Source: Flavipsychrobacter stenotrophus
GTDB lineage: Bacteria > Bacteroidota > Bacteroidia > Chitinophagales > Chitinophagaceae
Assembly: GCA_947379685.1 (NCBI GenBank)
Contig: CANCOG010000098.1
Span: 1-12,009 of the forward strand
DNA length: 12,009 nt
Reading direction: 5' to 3'
Shown piece by piece: positions 1 to 6,605 of the stretch. The notes below the pieces were generated by a model, which saw only the letters and a program-made list of their open reading frames with translations, searched no databases and was not told where the DNA came from. Positions within the stretch are counted from its first letter, which is position 1; the number at the start of each line of letters is the position of its first letter. Made by a program: the position numbers and the translations under genes.

Positions 1-2134
1 CGCCGATTTTGTCGATGACGAAGAGGATGTAGCGGATGTCGACGGAGGTGTTGCGGAAGCGGGCGGGGTCGTAGTAGTAGTCGCTCATGACGCCTTCGAG
101 GGCGCGGTCGTAGTTGAGGCCTATGAGTTCGCCTTTTGCGTTGAGGACGGGGCTGCCGGAGTTGCCTCCGGTGGTGTGGTTATCGGCTATGAAGGTGGTG
201 AAGAGGGTGTCGCGTTCTGCCCAGCGGCCAAAGTCTTTTTTCGCCTGCAGTTCTTTTAGTTTGGCGGGTACGTCGAAAAACTCGGAGCCGGGTTTATCGA
301 GTGCAATAATATCAGAGAGGCTGGTGTGGAAGGAATAGGTTTTAAGGTGATCGGGCTGCAGGCCTTTTATATGGCCGTAAGAGAGCCTTAGTGTGAGGTT
401 GGCGTCCGGGTAAATATCTTTCCCGAATTCGTAGGCCATGCGGGCTTTCTGGTAAAGGCGGTTGAGGTAGTGTTTATAGGATCTGTAGGCTTCTATGTTT
501 GGGATGAGTTTTTCCCGCCTGAGCGTGCTTATGGAGCTAAATAGCTGCCATGCCGGGTCGCGGAGTACGCGGTTGCTGTCGGCTGCTTGGGCGTGGGCAG
601 CGAATGCCAAAAGGCGTTCCTGCGATGCGACGAGGGATGAATCGTAGACGTAGGTAGCCCATTTATTGATGTTCTTTTTGTGTGCTTTATACTGGTTGCG
701 GTAATAGTCGGGGAGCCAGGGTTCACATTTTTTGAGGTACAGGGGCAGGAGTGCTTTAAACACGTCTTTGTCGGTCTTCTGGTCGTAATTTTTATAGAAC
801 CAGGTGAGGCTGGTGGTCATTTTTTGGAGGGTGTCGCTGAGTGCGCTATCGGAGAGGTTGAGTCGGAAGCAACCTGCAAAGCGTTCCAATACGCTGCCTT
901 GTGGTATTATTTCTATGCCGAGTAGGGATTCCCTGATGTACTGGTCGTGGGTGAGTATGTTTTCGGCGTCTTTAGCTGCGGCGGCGAGTCTTGGTAACAG
1001 GTTTTCGGCATAGGGTTCTTCAATGTTGTTGGTGGCCCAAGTCTGGAAACCTTTTTCGTAGGTTTTTTTCTGGGCTATCACGCTGTCGCGCTTCAGTCCG
1101 ACCATTTCTCCGCTCCATTTTTTCAGTCCACCGTCTATGCCGGAGCGCTTGCCGGAGTATTGCTGGAGGATTGTTTTTGATGCATCGGTGTGGGTCTTCC
1201 AGATGGCTAATTTTTTAGTGCGTGCTTCAATGGCGATGGGGTAGGTGATGTTGGTTACCTGACTGAGTTCGTGCGAGGAAATGTATTCATATGTTGAGCC
1301 GGGGAAGCCGTATACCATGGTGAAATCACCTTCTTTGTAGCCAGAGGTATTGATCTTGAAGAACTGGGATGCGTTGTATGGGACGTTCGTTTTGGCATAT
1401 GATGCGGGTTTGTTATCGGTGCCGGCATATATACGGAACATGCTGAAGTCGCCGATATGGCTTGGCCAGCTCCAGTTTTCAATGTCGCCGCCGAAGCCAC
1501 CTATGCCTTTTTGCGGGAAGCCGACGAGCCTGATGTCGCGGTAGGTTTCGGTGAGTATGACCCAGTATTGGTTGCCGTCGAAGAATGGTTTAATGGCTGC
1601 TTCGAGTCCGGTCTTCATTTCGTACTCGCGTTCCAGGCCACCGATGCGGCCGGAAATGATGCTGTCGCGTTCGTGATCATGGAGGGTGTCGTTTACGAGC
1701 GGAAGCACTTTCGAGGTGACGTTTTCCATTTTACGCACAAAGGAAACGGTAAGGCCGGGGCAGGGGATCTCGTCTTCCATTTTGGCGGCAAAGAAGCCCT
1801 TTGCAACGTAGTCGTTTTCGAGGTTTGTGAGCCCTTGTACGCTGCCGTAGCCGCAGTGCCGATTGGTGAGCAAAAGGCCCTTTGGGGAGATGAGCTCGCC
1901 GGTGCAGTTCCTGCTAAACAGGACAACAGCGTTGTTGAGTCCGGTGCCATCTTCGTTATAAACTTGCTCGATGGGCATTGCCAAACCGTGTGCTTTCATG
2001 CTGTCTTCGAGGCGGCGTAAAGTGGTAGGATTCCATACGCCCTCCCTACCTGAAATTTGCCCCGAAAAAACACACCCGAGGGAAAATATTGTTAAAATTT
2101 TTAATAAAAAAGAATGATTTTTAACCGCAAGCAT
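1..2134 (-). CDS. dpp11: S46 family dipeptidyl-peptidase, DPP11-like (3' end cut by window edge)
   Basis: Periplasmic or surface serine exopeptidase that removes dipeptides from peptide N-termini, feeding amino-acid catabolism. I translated it from ATG at 2134-2132; 711 codons stay open to base 1. S46 enzymes are about 710-720 residues, so only a dozen or so are missing after DIRYILFVIDKIG. Residues 5-24 look like a signal peptide (basic, then hydrophobic). The chymotrypsin-like triad is visible: His93 in LLLTNRHCGY, Asp229 in GDFSMFRIY, Ser659 in TTGGNSGSPV. The residue 18 after Ser659 is Arg677 (GLNYDR). In P. gingivalis DPP11 this place is Arg673 and selects Asp/Glu at P1; DPP7-type enzymes have Gly. 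Hence the DPP11 call. Oddities: the family motifs usually read NHHCGY and WPRHTGDF, but here they are NRHCGY and WPSHIGDF. Codons are much richer in C-ending forms than in the neighbours. Family is certain; specificity is inferred. Confidence 0.9.
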   Translation of the reverse strand, partial: MLAVKNHSFLLKILTIFSLGCVFSGQISGREGVWNPTTLRRLEDSMKAHGLAMPIEQVYNEDGTGLNNAVVLFSRNCTGELISPKGLLLTNRHCGYGSVQGLTNLENDYVAKGFFAAKMEDEIPCPGLTVSFVRKMENVTSKVLPLVNDTLHDHERDSIISGRIGGLEREYEMKTGLEAAIKPFFDGNQYWVILTETYRDIRLVGFPQKGIGGFGGDIENWSWPSHIGDFSMFRIYAGTDNKPASYAKTNVPYNASQFFKINTSGYKEGDFTMVYGFPGSTYEYISSHELSQVTNITYPIAIEARTKKLAIWKTHTDASKTILQQYSGKRSGIDGGLKKWSGEMVGLKRDSVIAQKKTYEKGFQTWATNNIEEPYAENLLPRLAAAAKDAENILTHDQYIRESLLGIEIIPQGSVLERFAGCFRLNLSDSALSDTLQKMTTSLTWFYKNYDQKTDKDVFKALLPLYLKKCEPWLPDYYRNQYKAHKKNINKWATYVYDSSLVASQERLLAFAAHAQAADSNRVLRDPAWQLFSSISTLRREKLIPNIEAYRSYKHYLNRLYQKARMAYEFGKDIYPDANLTLRLSYGHIKGLQPDHLKTYSFHTSLSDIIALDKPGSEFFDVPAKLKELQAKKDFGRWAERDTLFTTFIADNHTTGGNSGSPVLNAKGELIGLNYDRALEGVMSDYYYDPARFRNTSVDIRYILFVIDKIG

Positions 2135-2143
2135 ATACTTTCA

Positions 2144-2173
2144 TTGATTTACGGAAATAAATGTACAATTTTG
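2144..2173 (+). promoter_or_regulatory. Putative Bacteroidota-type promoter for the T9SS cargo gene
   Basis: TTG at 2144-2146, a 19-bp spacer, then CAATTTTG at 2166-2173. This matches the Bacteroidota -33/-7 pattern (TTG ... TAnnTTTG) with one mismatch at the first -7 base. Transcription would start near 2180. That places the in-frame ATG at 2161 upstream of the transcript and supports the ATG at 2236 as the real start. Confidence 0.45.
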
Positions 2174-2235
2174 CATCCAAAGTCGCTACTAATTCTTATA
2201 TTAGCCGATTATTACGGATTTTTTTTGTCAAAACT

Positions 2236-4338
2236 ATGAGAAAATATTTTTTTCTGCTGATTTTACCGTTTTTGTTGAACCTGACTACGGCCCAGGCGCA
2301 AGTATTATTCACCGCACCTGACACTGTTTGTGTGAGACAACCTGTTACCCTAACGAGCATCAACGATACTGCCGCAAATTACTATTGGGGTTTCTGCTCC
2401 GGTAGCATATCGAAGGCACCAACAGGGTTGAATATGGGCAACGGTTTTGGCTTACACACACCTTCAGCCATTGATATTGTTCAGGATCTGGATGGTTTGT
2501 ACTATGGCTTTGTGCTGAATGCCGCGACTGACGAATTTATCCGCTTTAATTATGGTAACAGCCTTAATAACATTCCTACTGTAACTAACTTCGGTAACCT
2601 TACAAAGGGTTTGCCTCACCACCCGACATCAATGTTCATCACCTTTACACCTGGTGATAAGAAATGGTTCATTTTTGTTACCGGTGGTTACTTTCCCGGT
2701 GAGTCTGCATTGGGTCGTATAGATTTTGGACCGAATTTGCATAACCCAACACCGAACGTAGCTAATATGGGTAACCTTAATGGTGCGTTTGATGGCCCAA
2801 GGGGTGTATTTGTTGCTAAGGATGATGCTACTTCTCAGTATTTTGGTTATGTGGTAAACAGGAATTCAAATGACCTTATCCGTCTTGATTTCTCCTTCAA
2901 TATTTCTAATACGCCTATTGCTACTAACCTCGGTGATCCTAATGGTGCGCTCAACTATCCTACCGATATGGCTGCAATTAAAGACAACGGTAACTGGTAC
3001 CTGTTCGTAACTAACCGTGGTAATAATTCCCTTGCACGTCTGGACCTGGGAACTGGTCTTGATACAATAGCCACTGATATTCGTGGTTATAATCTCGGAG
3101 ACTTCCTGTACAGAATTCTGGTTCCTTCTTCTATTACATTGACAAGGGATTGCGGTAGCATCTATGCCTATATTACAGATAGTACTACCAGCCAGTTGAT
3201 TGGTATTGAAATGCCAACTGCTGTTGGACCCTACACTGGTATTGATTACAGTATTGTAGGTGCAATGGCTTACCCATCAGGAATTTCCAGCATCATTCGT
3301 GGTAGGGATGATATTTATGCATTCATCTGTAATGTGAAGGATAGTTCAATTACCAGGCTGGAAATTAACCAGTGTACTAATTCTACAATACCTTCTTTCA
3401 GGGAAGTGACACCACCGGTGTATTCTTATACCGACACCGGCTGGTACAATATATATTATGTGATCAACGAAGGCTTGCCAAACATGCAGGTTGAGTGTAA
3501 GCAAATAAGGGTTCAGCCTATTCCAAATATCTACATGAACCTGCACCCGACTATCTGCCGTGGTGACAGCATTCACTTGTATGCTATTTCGAACTATGCC
3601 GATTCTTTTGCATGGTCACCTAATTATCATATTGATACAGTATATAATCACACCGACTCTATTTTGGTATGGCCGGATATCACTACTAATTATCACCTCA
3701 TGATACATTATCCTGATGGTTGTATAGTGGATACAAATATCAATGTAGAGGTAATAAAGGTGGTTGCCGATGCTGGTCCTGACCGCACTATTGCCGATGG
3801 AAGTGAAACAACGCTCGGTGGGCCATATATGTCGCTTGATGATGTTAATCAGGCCCATGCTGGGTACACGCCAGGTTATGGCCAGTTCAGCTATGCCTGG
3901 TCGCCTAACCAGTATATTGACAATACGGTGAATCCATTCCCGCATGCGAAACCTCCATTTGATTATACTTACTTCCTTGAAGTGTCCGTTCAGTACATAA
4001 ACCAATACGGTATCTATACTTGTAAGGATCATGACACGGTTACAGTGCATATAAATTGCGGTGACATTTACCTTCCAAATGCATTCTCTCCTGCCAGCGC
4101 GAACGACGGTGCGAACAGGTTTGGTATCCTGAACAACCAACTTACACAGCTTAACTATTTCAGAATATTCAATCGTTGGGGTGCAGTTGTATTTGAGACT
4201 ACGAATCCTGCGAATTTTTGGGATGGTACTTTCAACGGTAAGCCAGCACCTGCTGACGTTTACGTTTGGATAGCTGACGGCTTCTGCCAGAGTGGTAAGG
4301 CTGTTAAGAAGAAGGGTAATGTAACCTTGTTGCGCTAA
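2236..4338 (+). CDS. Secreted beta-propeller/PKD protein with gliding-motility (CHU_C, T9SS type B) C-terminal domain
   Basis: Large extracellular protein, probably exported by the type IX secretion system; its ligand is unknown. ATG at 2236 gives 700 residues beginning with a textbook signal peptide (MRKYFFLLILPFLLNLTTAQA). An in-frame ATG at 2161 is rejected because it would bury that peptide and overlaps the promoter. Order of domains: residues 23-56, first half of a PKD-like domain (APDTVCVRQPVTLTS, YYW); 62-380, six repeats of about 50 residues with the pattern G-x-YY-x-FV-x-N ... LIRLDFG ... P-x-x-TN-x-G, a likely six-bladed propeller; 392-428, second half of the PKD-like domain (YSYTDTGWYNIYYVI); 429-507 and 508-607, two Ig/PKD-like domains (WSPN in each); 611-700, CHU_C sorting domain (IYLPNAFSP, FRIFNRWG, WDGTFNGKPAPADVYVW). 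It is divergent from the peptidase gene, with about 100 bp between starts. Confidence 0.9.
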   Translation: MRKYFFLLILPFLLNLTTAQAQVLFTAPDTVCVRQPVTLTSINDTAANYYWGFCSGSISKAPTGLNMGNGFGLHTPSAIDIVQDLDGLYYGFVLNAATDEFIRFNYGNSLNNIPTVTNFGNLTKGLPHHPTSMFITFTPGDKKWFIFVTGGYFPGESALGRIDFGPNLHNPTPNVANMGNLNGAFDGPRGVFVAKDDATSQYFGYVVNRNSNDLIRLDFSFNISNTPIATNLGDPNGALNYPTDMAAIKDNGNWYLFVTNRGNNSLARLDLGTGLDTIATDIRGYNLGDFLYRILVPSSITLTRDCGSIYAYITDSTTSQLIGIEMPTAVGPYTGIDYSIVGAMAYPSGISSIIRGRDDIYAFICNVKDSSITRLEINQCTNSTIPSFREVTPPVYSYTDTGWYNIYYVINEGLPNMQVECKQIRVQPIPNIYMNLHPTICRGDSIHLYAISNYADSFAWSPNYHIDTVYNHTDSILVWPDITTNYHLMIHYPDGCIVDTNINVEVIKVVADAGPDRTIADGSETTLGGPYMSLDDVNQAHAGYTPGYGQFSYAWSPNQYIDNTVNPFPHAKPPFDYTYFLEVSVQYINQYGIYTCKDHDTVTVHINCGDIYLPNAFSPASANDGANRFGILNNQLTQLNYFRIFNRWGAVVFETTNPANFWDGTFNGKPAPADVYVWIADGFCQSGKAVKKKGNVTLLR

Positions 4339-4363
4339 TATGTACTTAAGACGTGTAAATTTG
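4330..4363 (+). promoter_or_regulatory. Possible promoter for the small gene at 4500
   Basis: TAAATTTG at 4356-4363 is an exact match to TAnnTTTG, with TTG at 4330-4332 and a rather long 23-bp spacer. It overlaps the 3' end of the upstream gene. If used, the leader would be about 130 nt and would include the CACAAAG-type repeat. The match is short and could be chance. Confidence 0.25.
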
Positions 4364-4400
4364 TGCAACTATTACTTTACCACTAACTGCACCACGGTAT

Positions 4401-4470
4401 TCACAAAGGCCACTATTTTCTTTTGATACCGCAAGGTTAAGGGCACAAAGTACAGTTAACGCAAATGCAC
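4401..4470 (+). repeat. Degenerate CACAAAG-type intergenic repeat, copy 1
   Basis: Contains TCACAAAGGCCAC (4401-4413), ACCGCAAGG (4428-4436), GGGCACAAAGTAC (4441-4453) and ACGCAAATGC (4459-4468), roughly one unit every 15-27 bases. The same blocks recur in the same order and with nearly the same spacing at 4847-4915. It resembles the decayed 'CACAAAGGACACAAAG' intergenic sequences familiar from many bacterial genomes. No function can be assigned. Confidence 0.55.
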
Positions 4471-4499
4471 CTAACTATGCAGTTTAAAGTAGTTCTGCC

Positions 4500-4796
4500 A
4501 TGCCCGCATATCTGTTCCAGATAGAGTTGCCCCCTTTCAGCAGGGAGTTGACGGATATAATACCTTCACATCGCCGGGCGATAGACAAGCTATTTGCTGA
4601 AGGCAGGGTGCTTTCTTATAGTGTTTCCCTGAGCAGGAATATGATTTGGTGTGTACTCAATACCGAAGATGAGCAACAGGCTATGGAGAAGGTAATTTCT
4701 ATGCCGTTGTACCCTTTCTTTATTGATGTGTCCTGCACACCGCTGTTGTTCCATAATACACTGCCTTCTTCGCTGCCGGGAATTGTGCTGAATTAA
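4500..4796 (+). CDS. Small muconolactone-isomerase/YciI-like protein
   Basis: A 98-residue cytoplasmic protein without signal peptide or membrane segment. The pattern of an N-terminal strand (AYLFQIELP), a helix with SHRRAIDKLFAEGRVLSYS, a strand (MIWCVLN), a helix (DEQQAMEKVISMPLYPF) and a final strand (IDVSCTPLLFHN) fits the small ferredoxin-like alpha/beta fold of muconolactone delta-isomerase and YciI-type proteins. Such proteins usually dimerise. No aromatic-degradation genes lie nearby, so an isomerase role is not supported and the substrate is unknown. The start is the first ATG of the frame; no clear Shine-Dalgarno sequence precedes it. It is a lone gene between two degenerate repeats, with a possible terminator at 5014-5040. 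The fold assignment is from general sequence pattern, so moderate certainty. Confidence 0.7.
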   Translation: MPAYLFQIELPPFSRELTDIIPSHRRAIDKLFAEGRVLSYSVSLSRNMIWCVLNTEDEQQAMEKVISMPLYPFFIDVSCTPLLFHNTLPSSLPGIVLN

Positions 4797-4846
4797 ACTG
4801 GGGGTGAATACACTAACAACGTATCAATTTTTCCATTACTACCTTA

Positions 4847-4915
4847 TCACAAAGGACACGATGTTAAAAGTGAAATGGGGAAATTAGGCGCACAAAGTAC
4901 CGCACGCCTAAATGC
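4847..4915 (+). repeat. Degenerate CACAAAG-type intergenic repeat, copy 2
   Basis: TCACAAAGGACAC (4847-4859), GGCGCACAAAGTAC (4887-4900) and ACGCCTAAATGC (4904-4915) line up with the blocks of copy 1. From TCACAAAGG to GCACAAAGTAC the offset is 43 bases here and 42 in copy 1. The two copies bracket the small gene at 4500-4796 in direct orientation. A short piece, GGCACAAAGTA, also occurs at 7622-7632. Confidence 0.55.
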
Positions 4916-4978
4916 GCAAAATTAATTAAGTAGTTTACGATACAGCCTATAGATTTTATTATTTGCCGTCCGTCAGTT

Positions 4979-5060
4979 CAACACTTTCAGTGTTGGTGTT
5001 GAATGTTTGTCTACCGCCGGTTTCACCGGCGGCTATTTTTGTTGAAGCCCTTCAGGCTTC
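4979..5060 (+). repeat. Three-hairpin palindromic repeat, copy 1
   Basis: Three consecutive hairpins: CAACAC-TTTCA-GTGTTG (4979-4995), CCGCCGG-TTTCA-CCGGCGG (5014-5032) and GAAGCC-CTTCA-GGCTTC (5044-5060). Two loops are identical (TTTCA) and the third is nearly so. The linker GCTATTTTTGTTGAA joins hairpins 2 and 3. A second copy with the same linker and spacing but different stems is at 6334-6418. It lies in a 372-base gap without genes; the rest of that gap holds the CACAAAG repeat and otherwise nothing recognisable. Probably a REP-like Bacteroidota intergenic repeat. Confidence 0.75.
5014..5040 (+). terminator. Possible intrinsic terminator of the small gene
   Basis: A perfect 7-bp GC-only stem (CCGCCGG/CCGGCGG, 5-base loop) followed by CTATTTTT. 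It is oriented to stop rightward transcription from 4500-4796 and would also protect the convergent glycosyltransferase. It is part of the three-hairpin repeat. The other copy has the same layout but no plus-strand gene to terminate, so termination may be incidental. Confidence 0.5.
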
Positions 5061-5168
5061 CTAAAATTGATGACATAGGGTTTACCCCCGCCTACTGTTG
5101 TTAAACTCAATACCTAGTTTTGGAGTTGTCCAGGTTGGTTTTTCAACAGCCCCCAATTGCCTCCCCCC

Positions 5169-6227
5169 TCATTCCAAAATACTCAGCAAACTATAGGCTG
5201 CAATCAACGGGCTTTGTGATTTGGATTGTTCGTAGCTGCGGGTGCCCATTGAGGCTAGTTCGCTGTCGGATTTGGACATGATATTGAGGATGGCATTTTT
5301 CAGTGCTTCAACGTTGCCGCTTTCGAAAATGTAGCCATTGTAATTGTTGATCACCAGTGCGTCGCCTGCGCCTACGTTGTGAGAGCAAATGACTGGTAGT
5401 CCCATCATGGTGGCTTCGTGTACTACAACACCCCAGGGTTCCTTTATACTGGGCAGACAAAATGCCCCCCATTCACGACTTGCATCGGCTATGCCTTGCG
5501 GAGTCATGAAATCTTTGATGTGTATGAAGGGCTCATTGACTACAGGAAGTGTGCCTGCGCCTACCAAGGTAAGGGTCCAGTCGTTGTTCGTTGCCTTTTT
5601 TGCAGCGGCAAAAGCTTCAATAAGTATATCCAGGCCCTTTTCTTTGGCGAAACGGCCTACGAAGGCAATTGTATGCGGATACCTGGCTTTCTTGAGTTCT
5701 TTGTTCTGTTCATATGCCTTGGGGAATATGGCAATATCCCCGGTGTACATATTATTGATGATGTGGTTTTTGGCGTAGCCCATCCGGCGGGTATACTCAT
5801 ATGAGCGCTGGCTGGGGATCCAGAAGTAGTCGAAGTATTTTTTATAGATCCAAGGGCTGAGAAAGGCGGCAATTTTGTTCTTCATGCTGCCATCCCACTG
5901 GTTGTCGCAGGCAGAGACAATTTTTAGTTTGCCTTTAAAATGTACGGCGGCTTCCAGGTAGAGTTTATCCATTCTGCCAGATAGGTATATGAATGGTGGG
6001 TTACGGTCTTCAATAAATTTTATGATGGTTTCTTTGTTGAATTCAGACCGTTTGTGAAAGGTGATGCCTTTTTCGTTGGCGGGGACAAACGGGGTTTTTT
6101 TGCGGCTGTTGTCCCAGCTGATGCAGTCTATCTCAATACCAAATTCCTGGACCAATGCCCGCATAACGGAGATTGCGTAAGGCATTACCTCGGAGTATAA
6201 GTAAACTATGTTTTTAACCGGTTTCAA
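5169..6227 (-). CDS. Glycosyltransferase family 4 (GT-B fold)
   Basis: Cytoplasmic retaining glycosyltransferase that would move a sugar from a nucleotide-sugar donor to an unknown acceptor, probably for surface glycan or LPS synthesis. With the TTG start at 6227 it has 352 residues. Residues 6-25 (NIVYLYSEVMPYAISVMRAL) form the first strand and helix of the N-terminal domain. The C-terminal donor-binding domain shows FVGRFAKEKGLDILIEAF (about 189-206, phosphate-contacting Arg/Lys) and an E-x7-E motif, Glu263 and Glu271 in EPWGVVVHEATMMGLPVI. No membrane segment is present. No ATG exists near the expected N-terminus. TTG at 6227-6225 is preferred because AAGGA sits 9 nt before it; TTG at 6254 and ATG at 6185 are alternatives. 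It lies on the same strand as the GT at 6606-7595 but is separated by about 380 bases of palindromic repeats, so a shared operon is uncertain. Confidence 0.85.
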   Translation of the reverse strand: MKPVKNIVYLYSEVMPYAISVMRALVQEFGIEIDCISWDNSRKKTPFVPANEKGITFHKRSEFNKETIIKFIEDRNPPFIYLSGRMDKLYLEAAVHFKGKLKIVSACDNQWDGSMKNKIAAFLSPWIYKKYFDYFWIPSQRSYEYTRRMGYAKNHIINNMYTGDIAIFPKAYEQNKELKKARYPHTIAFVGRFAKEKGLDILIEAFAAAKKATNNDWTLTLVGAGTLPVVNEPFIHIKDFMTPQGIADASREWGAFCLPSIKEPWGVVVHEATMMGLPVICSHNVGAGDALVINNYNGYIFESGNVEALKNAILNIMSKSDSELASMGTRSYEQSKSQSPLIAAYSLLSILE

Positions 6228-6236
6228 TTTTTTTGT

Positions 6237-6241
6237 TCCTT
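6237..6241 (-). promoter_or_regulatory. Shine-Dalgarno sequence selecting a TTG start
   Basis: AAGGA on the minus strand, inside an A-rich run, 9 nt before TTG at 6227-6225. Shine-Dalgarno sites are scarce in this window, so this one helps choose among the in-frame starts at 6254 (TTG), 6227 (TTG) and 6185 (ATG). Confidence 0.4.
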
Positions 6242-6333
6242 TTTTATGGTTCAATATTTTGTTTTCAGGGTGGGCGAAACATTTGCATTGATTGTTTAAT
6301 GCGAAATGGAATCGTCCAATGCCCAGTTTAGTT

Positions 6334-6418
6334 CAACCCCTGTGGGGTTGGGTGTTTTTCATTGTTGGTCGGAGGGTTTACACCCTCAGCTATTTTTATT
6401 AAACTCCGTACGGGGTTT
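6334..6418 (+). repeat. Three-hairpin palindromic repeat, copy 2
   Basis: CAACCCC-TGT-GGGGTTG (6334-6350), GAGGG-TTTACA-CCCTC (6372-6387) and AAACTCC-GTAC-GGGGTTT (6401-6418, one G-T pair). The linker GCTATTTTTATTAAA at 6389-6403 matches that of copy 1, where it is GCTATTTTTGTTGAA. Distances between corresponding parts differ by no more than 3 bases. All three stems differ in sequence from copy 1 yet remain paired. It sits between two minus-strand genes, so on the plus strand it has no gene to terminate. Confidence 0.75.
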
Positions 6419-6484
6419 TGGATTATTCTGTTGGAACTTTTCAGTGAATTCTACTAAAAGCGTTGTAAGTTAATTCATTTTTTC

Positions 6485-6564
6485 CGCCCTTTCAGGGCTG
6501 AATATTACTTGAATTAGATAGATGGGCTTTCCCATCGCTGTAATATTTCGCCTTTTCAGGGCTG
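6485..6564. repeat. Nested palindrome flanked by a direct repeat
   Basis: CGCCCTTTCAGGGCTG (6485-6500) recurs as CGCCTTTTCAGGGCTG (6549-6564), 15 of 16 bases identical and 64 bases apart. Each is itself a small hairpin with a TTTCA loop. Between them AATATTAC (6501-6508) pairs perfectly with GTAATATT (6540-6547), and inside that lies GATGGG-CTTT-CCCATC (6521-6536). The whole could fold as a branched structure. It lies just downstream of the glycosyltransferase at 6606-7595. No T-run follows on the minus strand, so it is not a classical terminator. Probably another REP-like intergenic element. Confidence 0.7.
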
Positions 6565-6605
6565 TTTAAATGAGCTAATTTACACGGTCCACAATTAAGG
6601 AGCTA

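Noticed and set aside
1457..2020. 187-codon plus-strand open frame
   Set aside because: Antisense to the S46 peptidase, spanning the catalytic His region; a shadow caused by the GC-rich codon use.
2161..2235. 25-residue N-terminal extension of the T9SS cargo protein
   Set aside because: It would bury the signal peptide that starts at 2236, and it overlaps a good TTG-N19-CAATTTTG promoter.
3616..4368. 250-codon minus-strand open frame
   Set aside because: It lies fully opposite the cargo gene's Ig-like and CHU_C domains; its residue pattern is that of an antisense shadow.
4979..6564. CRISPR array
   Set aside because: The repeats are palindromic hairpins of differing sequence with no regular spacers, and no cas gene is present.
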